The notes: generated by a model from the sequence alone, not told the origin. 64,000 nt of DNA from Thermus caldilimi (GCF_004684245.1 NZ_CP038452.1:1288796-1352795), one strand, 5' to 3'. Counted from the first letter of the stretch, positions 49,985 through 61,187 are shown. Numbers and translations are program-made.

Positions 49985-51532
49985 CTAGGCTCGGCCCGTG
50001 CGGCGGCCCCGGGCGGTGCCTGCGTAGGCCTCAGGCAACGCCTCCACCCGCCTGGCCCGCTCCAACTTCACACCCTGGACCTCGGAAAGCCTGGGCAGGT
50101 CCTGGGGGCGGAGGTCCACGTAGAAACCCTCCTCTCCCTGAGCAATCTTGCCCACCTCGAGGCCCCCTTCCTTCAAGAGGGCCACCAGCCGGGGCAGGGT
50201 GAGCCTGGGCCCCGTGGCCTTGAAGGTAAGCCAGCCCTCCTCGCCGGTGAGAAGGCTTTTCTCCTTGGGTGCCCCGCCCAGGAGAAGCGCCATGAGGGCC
50301 GCCACCACCTCCACCCGCCCCTCGGCGAACAGGCGGCTGGCAAAATCCTGGTACAGCTTGTAGTCCCTCTCGGGTACCCGGGCCAGGCGGGCCAGGAGAT
50401 GGTGCCACTTGGCCTCGAGGACCTCCTCGGGGGTGGGGGGATTCACCCGCTTAAAGGCGCGGCCCACGGCCCTTTCCAGCTCAGAAAGCTCCCGCCTTTC
50501 CCTGGGGCCGTAGAGGATCACCACCTCACCCCCCCGCCCGGCCCTGCCTGTGCGCCCCGAACGGTGCTGATAGGTTTCCGGTTTATCGGGGAAGCGGTAG
50601 TGCACCACCAAGTCCACCTCCGGGATGTCTAGGCCCCGGGCGGCCACATCCGTGGCCACCAAAACCCTTACTTCCCCTTCCCGAAAGGCCCTCATGACCC
50701 TTTCCCGGTCCGTCTGGGAAAGATCCCCGTGGATGGCCCGCGCCGGGTGCCCGAGGCGAAGAAGCCCCGTGGCCACCTCCTCGGTTTCCGCCTTGGTACG
50801 GGTGAAGACGATGGCCCGCTTAGGGGCCTTGACAAAAAGGATATCGGAGAGGAGGGAAAGGCGGTCCCCAGGGGCGGGAATGGCCTCCTCCTGGTAGGTG
50901 ACGCCCTCCTCCCGCACTACGTTGATGACCACCGGGCTTTTCATGTACCGCTCCGCCAGCTTCTTGGCCCAGGAGGGCAGGGTGGCGGAGAAAAGAAGGG
51001 TCTGGCGCTCCTTGGGGGTGGCGGAGAGGAGGGCCTCCACCTCCTCCTCAAAGCCCATGGAAAGCATCTCGTCCGCCTCGTCCAAGACGGCGATCCGAAC
51101 CTGAGAAAGGTCCAAGACCCCTTGCCGCAAGTAGTCCAGGGCCCGCCCCGGGGTGGCCACCACCACATCGGCCCCCCGGGCCAGCTCCTCCTTCTGCTTG
51201 CCGTAACCCGTGCCCCCGTACACCGTGACCACCTTGAGGTGGGGGGCTACCGCCTGCAACTCCCCGGAAACCTGAAGGGCCAGCTCCCGGGTGGGGGTCA
51301 ACACCAAAGCCCTGGGGGGGCGGCCCCGCTCCTTGGAGGCCTCCAGGGCCTGGGCGATGGGCAGGGCAAAGGCCAGGGTCTTACCGGTGCCCGTGCGGGC
51401 CTGGCCGATGAGGTCCTTGCCCTCGAGGGCCAGGGGCAAGGCCGCCGCCTGGATGGGGGTGGGGGCGGTGATACCCCGGCGCAAAAGGGCTTCCTTAATC
51501 TCGTCCTTCAGGGGAAAGTCTTTGAACTCCAT
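49985..51532 (-). CDS. hera: DEAD-box RNA helicase Hera
   Basis: 515 residues, matching the T. thermophilus heat-resistant RNA-dependent ATPase (about 510). Motifs: Q motif ITAPTPIQAAALPLAL, Walker A ARTGTGKT, DEAD in VLDEADEM, SAT in FSATLPSW, and YQHRSGRTGRAGRG (motif VI). The C-terminal dimerisation and RNA-binding domains follow (LLARLARVPERDYKLY; GWLTFKATGPRLTLPRLVAL), then a basic tail. It remodels structured RNA such as 23S rRNA fragments. ATG 51532 starts MEFKDFPL as in the family; the longer frame was rejected. Confidence 0.93.
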   Translation of the reverse strand: MEFKDFPLKDEIKEALLRRGITAPTPIQAAALPLALEGKDLIGQARTGTGKTLAFALPIAQALEASKERGRPPRALVLTPTRELALQVSGELQAVAPHLKVVTVYGGTGYGKQKEELARGADVVVATPGRALDYLRQGVLDLSQVRIAVLDEADEMLSMGFEEEVEALLSATPKERQTLLFSATLPSWAKKLAERYMKSPVVINVVREEGVTYQEEAIPAPGDRLSLLSDILFVKAPKRAIVFTRTKAETEEVATGLLRLGHPARAIHGDLSQTDRERVMRAFREGEVRVLVATDVAARGLDIPEVDLVVHYRFPDKPETYQHRSGRTGRAGRGGEVVILYGPRERRELSELERAVGRAFKRVNPPTPEEVLEAKWHHLLARLARVPERDYKLYQDFASRLFAEGRVEVVAALMALLLGGAPKEKSLLTGEEGWLTFKATGPRLTLPRLVALLKEGGLEVGKIAQGEEGFYVDLRPQDLPRLSEVQGVKLERARRVEALPEAYAGTARGRRTGRA

Positions 51533-51607
51533 GCTCTCTCGCTTCCCGGGCCCCACCCGCGCCCGAAAAGGAGGGGCAAAGCCCGTAAACCTTTCAAGTT
51601 TAGTGAA

Positions 51608-52822
51608 CTAAAGCACGAATGTCAAGGGGATGACCTCCACCCTTTCCCCTTCCCTGGCATCCTGGTCGGGAGGGAGGACCACCAGGGCGTTGCCCAGGGC
51701 CATGGAGCGCAAAACCCCGCTGGACTGGCTCCCGGTGGTGCGCACCACCAGCTCCCCCTCAAAGGAAAGCACCCCGCGGCGGAAGACCTTTTTGCCCTGA
51801 GCGCCCTTAAAGGGGGTAAGGACCCTGGCCTCGAGGGAGCGGTAAGGGGGGTCGGTGCGGCGCTGGAGCCGGAAGAGGAAGGGTCTGCCATAGAGGAAAA
51901 AGGTAACCATGCTGGAAACCGGGTTTCCCGGAAGCCCAAGGATGGGAAGCCCACCCAAACGGGCCAGGAGCAAGGGCCCCCCAGGCTGCTGCTTCACCTT
52001 CCAGAAGACCACTTCCCCCGCCGTCTCCAAAACCTTACGCACCACATCGTACTCCCCCATGGATACCCCCCCAGAGGTGAGGAGGAGGTCCAGGGGCCCT
52101 GCCGCCTCCAGCTTCTCCAACACGGTTTCCGGCCTGTCCTCCACCTTGCCCAAAAGGACGGGCTCGCCCCCCGCCTCCTTCACCAATCCCAGAAGGCTGT
52201 AGGCGTTGGAGTTGTAGACCCCGCCAAAGGGCAAGGGCTCCCCTGGCTCCACCACCTCATCCCCCGTGGAGAGGATGCCCACCCGGGGGCGCCGGAAGAC
52301 CTTAAGGCGCGGGTAGCCCATGGCCGCCGCCAGGCCCAGCCTTCCCGGGGTAAGGAGGTCTCCCCGGCGCAGGTACACCTCCCCCTTCCGTAGGTCATCC
52401 CCCTGGGGCCGGATGTCCTTGGGGCTCGCCGGGGCAAAGAGGAGCACGTAATCCCCTTCCCGCCGGGTGTCCTCCACCCGGATAACGGCATCTGCTCCAT
52501 CAGGGATAGGAGCCCCGGTGTAGACAGCCACCGCCTCCCCCTTCCCCACCCGTCCAGCAAAGGGCCTTCCCGCCGGCGACTCCCCGATGACCCTAAGGCG
52601 CACCGGGTTCTCCCGGCTCGCCCCCAGGGTGTCCTCCTCTCGGCAGGCGTAGCCATCTATGGCGGTGTCGTCCTGGTCGGGGTGGTTCACCAAGGAAACC
52701 AGGTCTTCCGCCAGGACGCGACCATAGGCCTCCTTCAGGGGCACCTCCTCCAGGGGAAGCTCCCCCCTGGCCTCCGCCAAGACCAGCTCCAACGCTTCCT
52801 CCACGCTGATGCCCGTGCGCAT
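51608..52822 (-). CDS. moeA: molybdopterin molybdenumtransferase MoeA
   Basis: 404 residues. MoeA signatures: HPDQDDTAIDGYAC near residue 48, VYTGAPIPDGADAVIRVEDT, GILSTGDEVVEPGEPL, TSGGVSMGEYDVV and LGLPGNPVSSMVTFFL. The enzyme inserts molybdate into adenylylated molybdopterin to make Mo-cofactor. C-terminal MoeA domain IV is present (LEARVLTPFKGAQGKK). No other moa/moe genes lie nearby. Normal length. Confidence 0.93.
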   Translation of the reverse strand: MRTGISVEEALELVLAEARGELPLEEVPLKEAYGRVLAEDLVSLVNHPDQDDTAIDGYACREEDTLGASRENPVRLRVIGESPAGRPFAGRVGKGEAVAVYTGAPIPDGADAVIRVEDTRREGDYVLLFAPASPKDIRPQGDDLRKGEVYLRRGDLLTPGRLGLAAAMGYPRLKVFRRPRVGILSTGDEVVEPGEPLPFGGVYNSNAYSLLGLVKEAGGEPVLLGKVEDRPETVLEKLEAAGPLDLLLTSGGVSMGEYDVVRKVLETAGEVVFWKVKQQPGGPLLLARLGGLPILGLPGNPVSSMVTFFLYGRPFLFRLQRRTDPPYRSLEARVLTPFKGAQGKKVFRRGVLSFEGELVVRTTGSQSSGVLRSMALGNALVVLPPDQDAREGERVEVIPLTFVL

Positions 52823-52851
52823 AGGCCCAGTCTAGGGCAAAGGCTAAGGCC

Positions 52852-54006
52852 TCAGGAAGAAGATTCCCGGTAGGCGGCCCGCAAGCGGCCAAAGGTCCAG
52901 GGCCAAAGGGCAATCCCCACGGCGTAAAGGCCCAGGGTAAGGGCAAAGAGGTAGTTGAAGGCGACCAGGCCCCAGGCCTCCTGCACCACGCCGGACAGGG
53001 CACTTGCTAAAGCAAAGAGAAGGCTCCAGAGGGCGGACTCCATCAGGAAGAAGCCCGGGCGCTCCTCTTCCTCCAGGTAGTCCATCACCAAGGCGGCGTA
53101 CACAGGCCCGGCGGCGTTCATAAGGGCTCCCCGGATGAGGAGGGCCACGGTAACCAAGGGTAGCCAAGGCACCCAGGCCAGGATGGCCATAAAGGGTAAG
53201 GACAAGGCCTGCACGAACACGATGGCCCCCAGTTTCCCCATCCGGCGCACCAGAAGGGGCTGGAGCAACATGGCCACCCCAGTAGCCAAGGCGGAAAGGG
53301 CGAAGACCAGGCCCGTGGTTCCGTAGCTGAGGCCAAACTTTTCCCGAAGGTACAGGTTCAAGAAGGGGATGACCAGCCCGGCCCCAAACCCGATCACCGC
53401 CTGGGGCAAAAAAAGGCGCAGCCAGATCCCAAACCGCCCCCTCAGCCTGGGGGGTGTTCCCTGCCCTTCGGGAAGCCCAACCAGAAAGGGAAGCGTCAGG
53501 AGGAAAAAGGGAAGGGCGAAGAGGATCACCCACCTGGCCCCCACCCATTCGGAAAGGGCACCGGCCAAAAGGGTAGAGAAAAACCCCGAGACAGTGGTCA
53601 AGGCCGCCTGCAGGCTGAAAAGGGAAACCCGCCTCTCGGCAGGAACCAATCGGGCCATGAGCGGGGCCCCCGCCCCCTGCACCAAGGCTCCCGCCAGCCC
53701 ATACCCTGCTAACGAGGGGAACACCAGCAGACCAAGCCCCAAAAGAAGCCCGCTTCCCACCGCCAGGGCCAAAGCCAGAAAAAAGCTTTTCCGGTAACCC
53801 AAGCGAGGGATGAGGTAGGCCAGGGGCAGGGCAGAGACCACCCCTACCAGAAGCAATAGGGCCTGGGCAAGCCCTATGGCCTGGCGGTCGTAGCCCAGGC
53901 CCTCGAGGTGAAAGTTCAGGAAAAAGTAGATGAGGTTAGCCCCGAAGGACCAGAGGAAGCTGGCCGCGAGGAAGCGATAAGCTGGTGAACTGAGTATATA
54001 TTTCAT
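52852..54006 (-). CDS. major facilitator superfamily transporter
   Basis: 384 residues with 12 hydrophobic segments and an MFS loop (LIPRLGYRKSFFLALALAV, between segments 2 and 3; LVRRMGKLGAIVFVQAL in the second half). Substrate unknown. The first Met of the well-formed first segment, MKYILSSPAYRFLAASFLWS (54006), was chosen; the open frame goes further upstream into nth. Weak internal similarity between halves is as usual. Not obviously linked to moeA or nth beyond strand and proximity. Confidence 0.8.
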   Translation of the reverse strand: MKYILSSPAYRFLAASFLWSFGANLIYFFLNFHLEGLGYDRQAIGLAQALLLLVGVVSALPLAYLIPRLGYRKSFFLALALAVGSGLLLGLGLLVFPSLAGYGLAGALVQGAGAPLMARLVPAERRVSLFSLQAALTTVSGFFSTLLAGALSEWVGARWVILFALPFFLLTLPFLVGLPEGQGTPPRLRGRFGIWLRLFLPQAVIGFGAGLVIPFLNLYLREKFGLSYGTTGLVFALSALATGVAMLLQPLLVRRMGKLGAIVFVQALSLPFMAILAWVPWLPLVTVALLIRGALMNAAGPVYAALVMDYLEEEERPGFFLMESALWSLLFALASALSGVVQEAWGLVAFNYLFALTLGLYAVGIALWPWTFGRLRAAYRESSS

Positions 54007-54041
54007 AAAACTCTTTTTAAAAAAGCCAGAATCCAGAGCTC

Positions 54042-54704
54042 TTACCCCTGCCGGCTTGGGCAGTAAGGCGCCAGGGAACAAACCCCGCACCGGGGCTTAC
54101 GGGCCAGGCACACGTACCTCCCGTGAAGGACCAGGGCGTGGTGGACGAACACCCACTCCTCCTTGGGGAAAAGGGCCTCCAGCTCGGCCCCGACCCTTTC
54201 GGGGGCCTTGGCCAGGGAAAGGCAAAGCCTCCGCGCCAGACGGGCCACATGGGTGTCCACGGCGATGCCCGGCACGCCGAAGGCCGCTCCCAGGACCACG
54301 GTGGCCGTCTTCCAACCCACCCCGGGCAACTTCATCAGAGCCCTTTTATCCCTTGGCACCTCCCCCCCATGCTCCTCCACCAGCCTCCGGGCCAGGGCCA
54401 CCAGGTTTTTGGCCTTGGTGCGGTAAAGACCGATGCGCCTGATATAAGGCTCCACCTCCTCGGGCGTCGCCTCGGCCAGGGCCTGAGGGTCGGGGAAGCG
54501 GGCAAAGAGGGCCGGGGTGGCCTCGTTTACGCTTTTGTCCGTGGCCTGGGCGGAAAGCACCGTGGCCACCAAAAGCTGGAAGGGGTTACTGTGCTTGAGT
54601 TCCGTTTTAGCCCCCGGATACGCCGCCTTCAGGGCCTTTAGGATGGCCCAGGCCCGCGCTTTCTTCTCCCTTTGCCCTTCCTTAGGGCAACCCACGGAGT
54701 TCAC
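54042..54704 (-). CDS. nth: endonuclease III (DNA glycosylase/AP lyase)
   Basis: 220 residues. Helix-hairpin-helix LPGVGWKTATVVLGAAFG holds the catalytic Lys, VDTHVARLARRL the catalytic Asp, and the 4Fe-4S cluster pattern C-x6-C-x2-C-x5-C ends the protein (CLARKPRCGVCSLAPYC). It removes oxidised pyrimidines from DNA. GTG 54704 was chosen; a second GTG four codons on is possible. Divergent from the ASCH gene with only 14 bases between starts. Confidence 0.92.
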   Translation of the reverse strand: MNSVGCPKEGQREKKARAWAILKALKAAYPGAKTELKHSNPFQLLVATVLSAQATDKSVNEATPALFARFPDPQALAEATPEEVEPYIRRIGLYRTKAKNLVALARRLVEEHGGEVPRDKRALMKLPGVGWKTATVVLGAAFGVPGIAVDTHVARLARRLCLSLAKAPERVGAELEALFPKEEWVFVHHALVLHGRYVCLARKPRCGVCSLAPYCPSRQG

Positions 54705-54718
54705 TCTACAATGAGGGC

Positions 54719-55084
54719 GTGGAAAAGCCCAAGCTGGGCCTCATCGTGCGGGAGCCCTATGCCAGCCTCATTGTGGACGGAAGGAAGACCTGGGAGATCC
54801 GCAAACGCCAGACCCGACACCGGGGTCCCTTGGGGATCGTCACCGGGGGGTATCTCATCGGCCAGGCGGACCTCCTGAACGTACAAGGGCCCTTCACCGT
54901 GGAGGAGCTTCTGGCCCACCCGGAAAAGCACCTGGCGGAGGAGGCCTTCCTCAGGGCCTATGCCGGGGAACAGCCCCTTTACGCCTGGGTTTTGCACAAC
55001 GCCTTCCGCTACGAAAAACCCCTCTTGGTACCCAAAAAGCCCGGTAGGGTCATGTTCGTGGATCTTTCCGAGGTATGGCCATAA
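54719..55084 (+). CDS. ASCH-domain protein
   Basis: 121 residues: GLIVREPYASLIVDGRKTWE (typical ASCH start with the GxKTxExR pattern, here GRKTWEIRK), GPLGIVTGGYLIGQADLLN and PLLVPKKPGRVMFVDLS. ASCH is a PUA-like RNA-binding fold; a few members are hydrolases on modified nucleosides. GTG 54719 follows TACAAT by six bases, so the transcript is probably leaderless. Its 3' end overlaps the converging ABC-acetyltransferase gene by 35 bases, an odd arrangement that suggests little room for regulation. Confidence 0.82.
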   Translation: MEKPKLGLIVREPYASLIVDGRKTWEIRKRQTRHRGPLGIVTGGYLIGQADLLNVQGPFTVEELLAHPEKHLAEEAFLRAYAGEQPLYAWVLHNAFRYEKPLLVPKKPGRVMFVDLSEVWP

Positions 55085-56786
55085 GCCCCCCGTACCCCAC
55101 GAAGACCAAAAGGTCGGGATCCAAGGAAGCGATCACCTCCTGGCGGTGGGTGGCCACCACCAGGGTGATCCCCGCCTGGCGCACCAGCTTCCCAAGGCCC
55201 AGGGCCACCCGCCTGGCGGTGGGCACGTCCAGGTGAGCGGCGAACTCGTCGATCAGGAGGAGGTCGGGGCGTTGGGCCAGGAGGAGGGCCAAGCGGTAAC
55301 GCTCCCGCTGGCCCGTGGAAAGCTCCTTCGGCCTCGCCCGGTAGAGCACGGCGTCGGAAAGCCCCACCCGGTTTAACACCTCGATGGCCGCTCCCACATC
55401 CTGAAGCTGGCGGTAAAGCCGCTCCAAGAGGGGCTCCTGGCCCAGGTCCACCTCCCGCTCCCCGGGGATATAGGCCACCCGCCTACCCTCGGGCACCTGC
55501 ACCTCTCCCCCATCCGGGGGCTCCCCCAGGAGGAGGCGAAGGAGGGTGGTCTTCCCCGCCCCGCTGGCCCCGGCCAGGGCCACCACGCTGCCCGAAGGAA
55601 CCTCGAGGTTCACCTCCTTAAGAATCGCCCGCTCCAGCACCCGGGCCTTGACCCCGAAGGCCGAAAGGGTCTCCTGCACCTCGGGGGAGAGATGGGAAAG
55701 GTCCAGGTGGCTCCGATAGCCTTTACGAACCCCCACCAGCCGTATGGACCCCGGAAGCCCCCGCACCCTGCCGAAACGGGAAATAAAAAGCCTTCCCCCA
55801 TGGGCCCTGGCGTAAGGGTCTTTCTTCAAAAACCGTTCCAGGTAGCGCTCCGCCTCCTCGGTAAGGGGATAGGCCAGCACGGGCCTTCCCGAGGCGGTGT
55901 CGAAGAGGTAACGAAAGCCCACCTTCTCAAAAAAGGGGTGATAGCGGGCCATCTGGGCCACGGTGTACACCAGGTGTTTCTCCCGCCTTCCCTCGGGCAC
56001 AGCCCGCTCCTTCGCCCACGCCAAAGCCAGCTCCACCAAAAGAGCCCCCAGGCCCTCCGAGCGGTAGTCGGGGTGCACCACCACCCGGGCGATGCGGCTG
56101 GCGGCGGTGTGCACCCGGTCCAAAGCGCTTTCCCAGTCCTTCCCGCCCCCAAAGGTAGGGTGGAACCAGTCCTTGGGAAAGATGCGCTCCCGGATGTTCC
56201 GCTCCACGCCCCCAGGAATCCGACGGTGCATCCGGGGAATGGGGGGGTCCAAACGCCCATAGCCCAGGATCCTGGGCTCAAAGGGTAGGCGCTCCACCAG
56301 CTCCAGGATGAGAAAGCGGCTGGCCGGGGTAGAGCCCCTGATCTCCCTTAGGCGGGCCTCCCCCCCGCATTCGCAAAGGGGCTTGGTGTTGGCGAAGAGG
56401 GTCTTGCCACAGCGGGGGCAGACCCAGACGGCCACCACCTCTTTCTCCGAGGCATAGTGGTATTGCTCCAGCTCGGCGATGGCCTCGAAATCGGCCTCAT
56501 ACATGGCCTCCCGTGCGCGGAGGCGGTAGCGGTACACCTCACCCCCCAAGGGGCTTTCCCTCACGTGGTCCAGCTCGCGGGAAAAAAGGGGCCAGATGGA
56601 AAAACGCCCCTGGAGGGCGTACTCGTCGAAGCCCAGGACAGGCTTCTTGAACTCGGTGACCAGGCGGACCCGGTCCCCGGGGCGGAGCCATTTGGCGGCG
56701 TCCCCGGTCATGCGTAAGGTAAGGCCCCCCTCGAGGAAAACCTCCCCAAACCAGCGCCAGTAAACCCTCCGCCCCAGGACCCTCAT
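55050..56786 (-). CDS. fusion: zinc-ribbon + GNAT acetyltransferase + ABC ATPase
   Basis: 578 residues. An N-terminal domain of unknown fold (1-110) is followed by a zinc ribbon (CPRCGKTLFANTKPLCECGG, ~120-140), a GNAT acetyltransferase (RIARVVVHPDYRSEGLGALL, the acetyl-CoA motif, ~245-265; FFEKVGFRYLF), and a C-terminal ABC ATPase: Walker A GASGAGKTTLL, signature ELSTGQRERYRLALLLA, Walker B LLLIDEFAAHLD, switch VVATHRQE. No membrane segment, so not a transporter. ATG 56786 overlaps the proS stop. I do not know its substrate. Position after proS and opposite an ASCH protein suggests RNA or translation-related work (inference). Confidence 0.78.
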   Translation of the reverse strand: MRVLGRRVYWRWFGEVFLEGGLTLRMTGDAAKWLRPGDRVRLVTEFKKPVLGFDEYALQGRFSIWPLFSRELDHVRESPLGGEVYRYRLRAREAMYEADFEAIAELEQYHYASEKEVVAVWVCPRCGKTLFANTKPLCECGGEARLREIRGSTPASRFLILELVERLPFEPRILGYGRLDPPIPRMHRRIPGGVERNIRERIFPKDWFHPTFGGGKDWESALDRVHTAASRIARVVVHPDYRSEGLGALLVELALAWAKERAVPEGRREKHLVYTVAQMARYHPFFEKVGFRYLFDTASGRPVLAYPLTEEAERYLERFLKKDPYARAHGGRLFISRFGRVRGLPGSIRLVGVRKGYRSHLDLSHLSPEVQETLSAFGVKARVLERAILKEVNLEVPSGSVVALAGASGAGKTTLLRLLLGEPPDGGEVQVPEGRRVAYIPGEREVDLGQEPLLERLYRQLQDVGAAIEVLNRVGLSDAVLYRARPKELSTGQRERYRLALLLAQRPDLLLIDEFAAHLDVPTARRVALGLGKLVRQAGITLVVATHRQEVIASLDPDLLVFVGYGGLMAIPRKDPRT

Positions 56787-56791
56787 GGGCG

Positions 56792-58231
<1,440 letters not shown>

Positions 58232-58260
58232 CTATCATACCGGGGCGGGCTTCGTTGCGG

Positions 58261-58266
58261 TATAAT
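58261..58266 (+). promoter_or_regulatory. -10 box of the subtilase gene
   Basis: Perfect TATAAT, 26 bases before the ATG; a weak -35 (TACCGG) lies 17 bases upstream. GGAGGTGA is the ribosome binding site. Confidence 0.6.
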
Positions 58267-58292
58267 TAGGTCGCTTCAATCGGAGGTGAGTT

Positions 58293-59807
58293 ATGCGCAA
58301 AGTTGGGTATGCGTTTTTAGCCAGTTTGGCCCTAGGACTATTCGCCTGCCAGCAGCAAGCCCCAAGCGGAACCACCAGCCTTTCCGTGCAAAGCGCCTCG
58401 CCTCAGGGGCGCTACCTGGTGGTCTTTAGGTCGGAAACCCTTCCCCCCAACGCCCAGGCCTTGGCCCAAAGCGCCGGGGCCCGGGTGGTCAAGACCCTGG
58501 AGCCCATCGGTGCCCTCACGGTGGTGGCGGACCGGGCGGCTGTAAGCCGCCTGGCCCGGAACCCCCAGGTGCTGGCGGTGGGCCCCGAACGGTACTACTC
58601 CCTGCCCAAGACGGAGCGCATCCTCTATCAGGAGGAAACCTATGGCGCGCCCTCGGCAGCCGACAACCTCTACAAGTACCAGTGGGACATCCGGCGGATC
58701 GGCGCCCCGAAGGCTTGGGAGAGGGTACCCCTCGAGGTCCAAGGCCGGGCCACGGTGGCGGTGCTGGACACCGGGGTCATGGACAACCACCCCGACCTGG
58801 TAGGCCAGATCGTGGATTTCCAGGCCACCAACTACTGCTACGAAACCGCAGGCCCCAACAACACCCCCAGCTACCCCAAGTACACCCTCTGGATCGACTT
58901 TGATAACCTTGATCTAAGTAACTTGTGCACCCCTGCCCCTAGCGTCCTCTATGAAGCCCACGGCACCCATGTGTCCGGCACCGTGGCCGCCGCCTTTGGA
59001 GGCGGCCGGGTGGTGGGGGTGGCCCCCGGGCTCAGGCTTGCCGCCTACAAGGTCTTTGACCGCATCCACTTCACCGAAGGCGGCGAGGAGTACGACGACG
59101 TGGGCGCCTTTGACGGCCCCATCTTTGAGGCCATCATCGACGCCGCCAAAAAGGGTTACGACGTTATCAACATGAGCCTGGGCGGCACCCTGGACACCCG
59201 CAACAAGGACGACGTGGCCGCCATGGTGGCCTGGGACCGGGTGATGAAGTACGCCAACCGCATGGGCACCCTGATCGTGGCCTCGGCGGGTAACAGCGCC
59301 CAGAATGCCAATGGCTATGTCGTTCACATTCCCTCTGACCTGCCCACGGTGATCTCCGTTTCCGCCACGGGCACCGCCACACCCCTTTGGCAGTACCCCT
59401 ACCCCACCAACGAAACCCTGAATGCCCTGCCGGGTCAGGACGTCCTAGCCTTCTACTCCAACTACGGGGCAGCCGTGGACCTTTCCGCCCCTGGGGGGGA
59501 CTGTGGCCTAGACGAGAATGGCCAAAGCTGGTGCTTCCGGCCTTCCAACCAGCGCCCCCCTGGCTGGCGCTACCACCTGATCCTTTCCACCATCATCATC
59601 AACGAAAACCTCCCTGCCTACGCCTGGTACGCGGGCACCTCCATGGCCAGCCCCCATGTGGCCGCCGTGGCGGGGTTGGTGAAGGCCCTTCACAAGGACT
59701 GGACCCCGGGTGAGGTGCGGGCCCATTTGAAGGCCACCGCCGAGGACATCGGTAGCCGGCAGCTCTTCGGCCAGGGTCTGGTGGACGCGGACCAGGCCAC
59801 CCGCTAA
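58293..59807 (+). CDS. secreted subtilisin-family serine protease (lipoprotein signal)
   Basis: 504 residues. Signal with lipobox LFAC (Cys19), then an I9-type propeptide (YLVVFRSETLPPNAQALAQS to ~104). Catalytic triad of family S8: Asp159 (VAVLDTGV), His223 (HGTHVSG) and Ser450 (GTSMASPH); oxyanion Asn in ASAGNSAQN. Two Cys in the mature domain (YCYE, LCTP) plus two more near 407-414 may form disulfides, as in aqualysin-type proteases. It is probably tethered to the cell envelope and degrades external proteins. Confidence 0.9.
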   Translation: MRKVGYAFLASLALGLFACQQQAPSGTTSLSVQSASPQGRYLVVFRSETLPPNAQALAQSAGARVVKTLEPIGALTVVADRAAVSRLARNPQVLAVGPERYYSLPKTERILYQEETYGAPSAADNLYKYQWDIRRIGAPKAWERVPLEVQGRATVAVLDTGVMDNHPDLVGQIVDFQATNYCYETAGPNNTPSYPKYTLWIDFDNLDLSNLCTPAPSVLYEAHGTHVSGTVAAAFGGGRVVGVAPGLRLAAYKVFDRIHFTEGGEEYDDVGAFDGPIFEAIIDAAKKGYDVINMSLGGTLDTRNKDDVAAMVAWDRVMKYANRMGTLIVASAGNSAQNANGYVVHIPSDLPTVISVSATGTATPLWQYPYPTNETLNALPGQDVLAFYSNYGAAVDLSAPGGDCGLDENGQSWCFRPSNQRPPGWRYHLILSTIIINENLPAYAWYAGTSMASPHVAAVAGLVKALHKDWTPGEVRAHLKATAEDIGSRQLFGQGLVDADQATR

Positions 59808-59822
59808 GCCCTAGCAGACCTA

Positions 59823-59853
59823 GGGAAACCCCTGGTCTCCCCGGGGGTTTCCC
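59823..59853 (+). terminator. terminator after the subtilase gene
   Basis: Stem GGGAAACCCC with GGGGTTTCCC around a short loop, 16 bases after the stop and 20 bases before the apgM start. Confidence 0.75.
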
Positions 59854-59872
59854 ATGGCCATAAAATGGCGGC

Positions 59873-61093
59873 ATGGATCTCTTTGCCGTCTTCAAAGAGC
59901 TTCAGCAAAAAAGCGGTACCAAGATCCTCTTGGTAGTCCTAGACGGCGTAGGGGGGCTTCCCCTCGAGCCTGGGGGGGCCACGGAGCTGGAAGCTGCCAG
60001 AACCCCGAACCTAGACCGCTTGGCGGAGGAAAGCGCCTTAGGCCTTCTCACCCCCGTTTACCCCGGCCTTACCCCGGGCTCTGGCCCCGGGCACCTGGCC
60101 CTTTTCGGCTATGACCCCTTCCGCTACCTGGTGGGGCGGGGGGCTTTGAGCGCCCTAGGCCTCGGCGTGGACTTCCGGGATGGGGATGTGGCCTTAAGGG
60201 GAAACTTCGCCACCTTAGGCCCAGATGGACAGGTTCTGGACCGCCGGGCAGGCCGCCCCAGCACCGAGGAGAACCAACGGGTGGTGGCCAAGCTCCAGGA
60301 GGCTATCCCCCGCATTGAGGATGTAACGGTCTACTTCTACACGGAAAGCGAACACCGCTTCCTGGTGGTCCTCCGGGGGGAGGGCCTGGGGGATGGCATC
60401 ACGGACACCGACCCTCAGAAAACCGGCCTTCCTCCCCTCGAGGCTCAGGCCCTGGACGAAGCCTCCAGAAAAACCGCCCGGGTGGTGAATCTCCTTTCGG
60501 CACGTATCCGGGAGGTGCTCAGGAATGAGTCCAAAATCAACGGGGCGCTTTTCCGAGGCGCCTCAAGAAGGCCTTCCTTTCCCAGCATGGCGGAGGTCTA
60601 CGGGGTAAAGGCGGCCGCCATCGCTAGCTACCCCATGTACAAGGGTCTGGCTAGCCTGGTGGGCATGGAAGTCCTGCCCGTGGAAGGGGAAGGGGACGCC
60701 CACGAGGGAAAGCTTAAAGCCTTAAGGGAAAACTGGGAACGGTACGACTTCTTCTACCTCCACTTCAAGAAAACCGACGCCAAGGGGGAGGACGGGGACT
60801 TCCTTGGTAAGGTGGCGGAAATCGAGCGCTTTGACGCCCTTCTTCCGGAAATCCTTGCCCTAAAGCCGGATGTCCTGGCCATCACCGGGGACCACTCCAC
60901 CCCTGCCCTTCTAAGGGCCCACTCGTGGCACCCTGTGCCCGTGCTCCTCAAGGCCCCTTACCTGCGAAGGGATGCTGCCCAGCATTTCACGGAAGGCGAG
61001 GCTGCCAAGGGAAGCCTGGGCCACCTGAAGGGGATGGAGCTCATGCCCCTCCTCCTCGCCCATGCGGGAAAACTTCTCAAGTACGGGGCTTAG
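59873..61093 (+). CDS. apgM: cofactor-independent phosphoglycerate mutase, archaeal (ApgM) type
   Basis: 406 residues. Alkaline-phosphatase-like fold with metal motifs: [24 protein letters not shown], the serine nucleophile in [14 protein letters not shown], and [11 protein letters not shown]. It converts 3- to 2-phosphoglycerate in glycolysis without 2,3-bisphosphoglycerate. ApgM of about 400 residues is typical for archaea and Thermus. ATG 59873 has no strong ribosome binding site, and the preceding terminator implies its own promoter. Confidence 0.92.
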   Translation: MDLFAVFKELQQKSGTKILLVVLDGVGGLPLEPGGATELEAARTPNLDRLAEESALGLLTPVYPGLTPGSGPGHLALFGYDPFRYLVGRGALSALGLGVDFRDGDVALRGNFATLGPDGQVLDRRAGRPSTEENQRVVAKLQEAIPRIEDVTVYFYTESEHRFLVVLRGEGLGDGITDTDPQKTGLPPLEAQALDEASRKTARVVNLLSARIREVLRNESKINGALFRGASRRPSFPSMAEVYGVKAAAIASYPMYKGLASLVGMEVLPVEGEGDAHEGKLKALRENWERYDFFYLHFKKTDAKGEDGDFLGKVAEIERFDALLPEILALKPDVLAITGDHSTPALLRAHSWHPVPVLLKAPYLRRDAAQHFTEGEAAKGSLGHLKGMELMPLLLAHAGKLLKYGA

Positions 61094-61187
61094 ATCTCGG
61101 TAAACGACGTGGACGGAAAGAAGCGGGCCCTTCACGCCCAAGTGGGCTGTGTAGAGGCCCCCTTCCTCGCCTGGCGCCCCCCAGGCC

